From NCBI GenBank assembly GCA_005779345.1, contig SXJQ01000188.1, positions 1-7,432 on the forward strand: DNA of 7,432 bases. The letters run 5' to 3'. Of this stretch, positions 6,273 through 7,432 are shown piece after piece. Position 1 is the first letter of the stretch; every line of letters begins with the position of its first letter. The DNA comes from Actinomycetota bacterium (GTDB lineage Bacteria > Actinomycetota > Acidimicrobiia > IMCC26256 > PALSA-610). The translations under genes and the position numbers were made by a program. The notes below the pieces were generated by a model. It was not told where the DNA came from. It worked only from the letters and a program-made list of their open reading frames with translations, and searched no databases.

Positions 6273-6276
6273 CCCG
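6263..6276 (+). other. Small GC-rich hairpin at the argR stop codon
   Basis: CGGGCTCTAGCCCG can form a five-base-pair CGGGC/GCCCG stem with a TCTA loop (a sixth T-A pair would leave only two loop bases). The argR stop TAG (6270-6272) lies within it, and the argG ribosome site (GAGGAG, 6282-6287) begins five bases downstream. No run of T follows, so it is not a standard terminator. It occupies the only real gap between arg genes in the window. It could arise by chance in such GC-rich DNA. Confidence 0.35.
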
Positions 6277-6295
6277 AGAACGAGGAGAACTCCCG

Positions 6296-7432
6296 ATGAC
6301 CCGACGACGCGTCGTCCTTGCCTACTCCGGCGGACTCGACACGTCCATCGCGGTGCGATGGATGCGAGAGGAGTGGGACGTCGAGGTCGTGTGTTGCGCG
6401 GTCGACGTCGGCCAGATGCACCCGGGCGAACACGAGGCGATCCGCGAGCGGGCGTTCGCTGCCGGCGCGGTGGAACTCGACATCATCGACGCTCGCGAGG
6501 AGTTCGCCGACCGGTTCCTCTCGCATGCCCTCAAGGCGAACGCGCTGTACGAGGGTAAGTACCCGCTCGTCTCGGCGTTGTCGCGCCCGGTGATCGTGGA
6601 GCATCTCGTCGCGTCCGCCCGTCGTCACCGTGGCGACGCGGTCGGCCACGGCTGCACCGGAAAGGGCAACGACCAGGTTCGTTTCGAGGTGTCGACGCGC
6701 GCCCTCGCACCCGACCTCGAGGTGATGGCTCCGACCCGGGTCTGGGGCCTCACCCGCGCCGACTGCGTCCAGCTCGCCAAGAAGTGGGACATCCCGATCG
6801 AGGCGAGCGCCGAGAAGATCTATTCGATCGACGAGAACATGTGGGGCCGGGCGATCGAATGCGGTGTGCTCGAGAACCCATGGAGCGCGCCGCCCGAGGA
6901 GCCGTACACGCTCACCGTGAGCTCGAAGGACGCGCCGAGCGAGCCGCGAGAGTTGGTCGTCGGCTTCGAGCGCGGCGTTCCCGTGAGTCTCGACGGTGCG
7001 GCGCGCTCGTTGCGCGAGATCATCGGCCGCGTGGGCGAGGCGGCGGGCGCGTACGGTTACGGACGGCTCGACATGGTCGAGAATCGCCGGATCGGGATCA
7101 AGAGCCGCGAGGTCTACGAATGCCCGGCGTCGTTGGCGCTCATCACCGCGCATCAAGACCTCGAGGGCATCTGCCTCGAACGTGATGTCGCCCGGGAGAA
7201 GCAGCGCGTGGAGATCCGGATCGCCGAACTCATCTACGACGGGCTCTGGCACTCGCCCCTCATGACTGCATTGCAGGCGTTCGTCGACAGCACCCAGGAA
7301 CACGTCACCGGTGAGGTTCGCCTGCGCCTCGAACCCGGACGTTGCTCCGGGGTGGGCCGGCGGGCACCGAAGGGCCTCTACGACCACGACCTCGCGACGT
7401 ACGACGCGGGCGACACGTTCCGTCACGAGGAC
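6296..7432 (+). CDS. argG: Argininosuccinate synthase (3' end cut by window edge)
   Basis: ArgG condenses citrulline and aspartate with ATP to give argininosuccinate, AMP and pyrophosphate. The frame is open for 379 codons to the right edge. The family is about 400 residues long, so roughly 20 C-terminal residues are missing. The ATP-binding PP-loop AYSGGLDTS is at 9-17, LYEGKYPLVSALSRP at 84-98, GHGCTGKGNDQVRFE at 117-131, IYSIDENMWGRAIE at 175-188 and GIKSREVYE at 267-275. Together these cover the ATP, citrulline and aspartate sites. ATG 6296 is right because the PP-loop then begins at residue 9 and GAGGAG lies eight bases upstream. It follows argR after 23 bp, the longest gap among the arg genes here, but I see no promoter in that gap, so it is probably on the same transcript. 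argH is expected downstream. Confidence 0.97.
   Translation, partial: MTRRRVVLAYSGGLDTSIAVRWMREEWDVEVVCCAVDVGQMHPGEHEAIRERAFAAGAVELDIIDAREEFADRFLSHALKANALYEGKYPLVSALSRPVIVEHLVASARRHRGDAVGHGCTGKGNDQVRFEVSTRALAPDLEVMAPTRVWGLTRADCVQLAKKWDIPIEASAEKIYSIDENMWGRAIECGVLENPWSAPPEEPYTLTVSSKDAPSEPRELVVGFERGVPVSLDGAARSLREIIGRVGEAAGAYGYGRLDMVENRRIGIKSREVYECPASLALITAHQDLEGICLERDVAREKQRVEIRIAELIYDGLWHSPLMTALQAFVDSTQEHVTGEVRLRLEPGRCSGVGRRAPKGLYDHDLATYDAGDTFRHED

Noticed and set aside
6273..6295. Separate promoter or second ArgR box before argG
   Set aside because: The 23-bp gap has a ribosome site and part of a hairpin but no -10-like sequence and no ARG-box-like palindrome.

Overview
The window is chromosomal DNA from a GC-rich bacterium, almost certainly an actinobacterium. 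The basis is the strong G/C preference at third codon positions, the gene order and the style of the proteins. The ArgF sequence around residues 71-90 reminds me of Acidimicrobiia, but that is recollection, not a search. The content is a near-complete arginine biosynthesis operon on the + strand, with the start of one unrelated gene running the other way at the left edge. I see no mobile elements, CRISPR, tRNA or rRNA.

Layout. Positions 1-495 (- strand) hold the 5' part of a gene for a MaoC-like hot-dog-fold protein, cut by the left edge. Its start codon lies only 20 bp from that of argC. This gap and its left flank contain a near-perfect 20-bp palindrome (488-507) that resembles an ArgR operator (ARG box) and overlaps candidate -10 elements on both strands. 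Then follow argC (516-1556), argJ (1565-2785), argB (2782-3660), argD (3653-4891), argF (4888-5799), argR (5799-6272) and argG (6296 to beyond the right edge). The first six arg genes overlap or lie within 8 bp of each other. argR and argG are 23 bp apart, with a small GC-rich hairpin at the argR stop. argH would be expected next, outside the window.

How the genes work together. ArgB phosphorylates N-acetylglutamate, ArgC reduces the acyl phosphate to the semialdehyde, and ArgD transaminates it to N-acetylornithine. ArgJ then moves the acetyl group to glutamate, releasing ornithine and recycling the acetyl group. ArgF carbamoylates ornithine to citrulline, and ArgG condenses citrulline with aspartate. 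ArgR, encoded inside the operon, is the expected arginine-dependent repressor and probably acts on the palindrome before argC, closing a feedback loop. ArgB also has the N-terminal extension typical of arginine-inhibited kinases, which suggests a second, allosteric loop.

The pathway itself is ordinary. The most interesting part is the 20-bp divergent control region. It appears to be a compact symmetric promoter/operator that may start two leaderless mRNAs, and it may place a fatty-acyl-type hot-dog gene under arginine control. I do not see evidence of a previously undescribed system beyond that.
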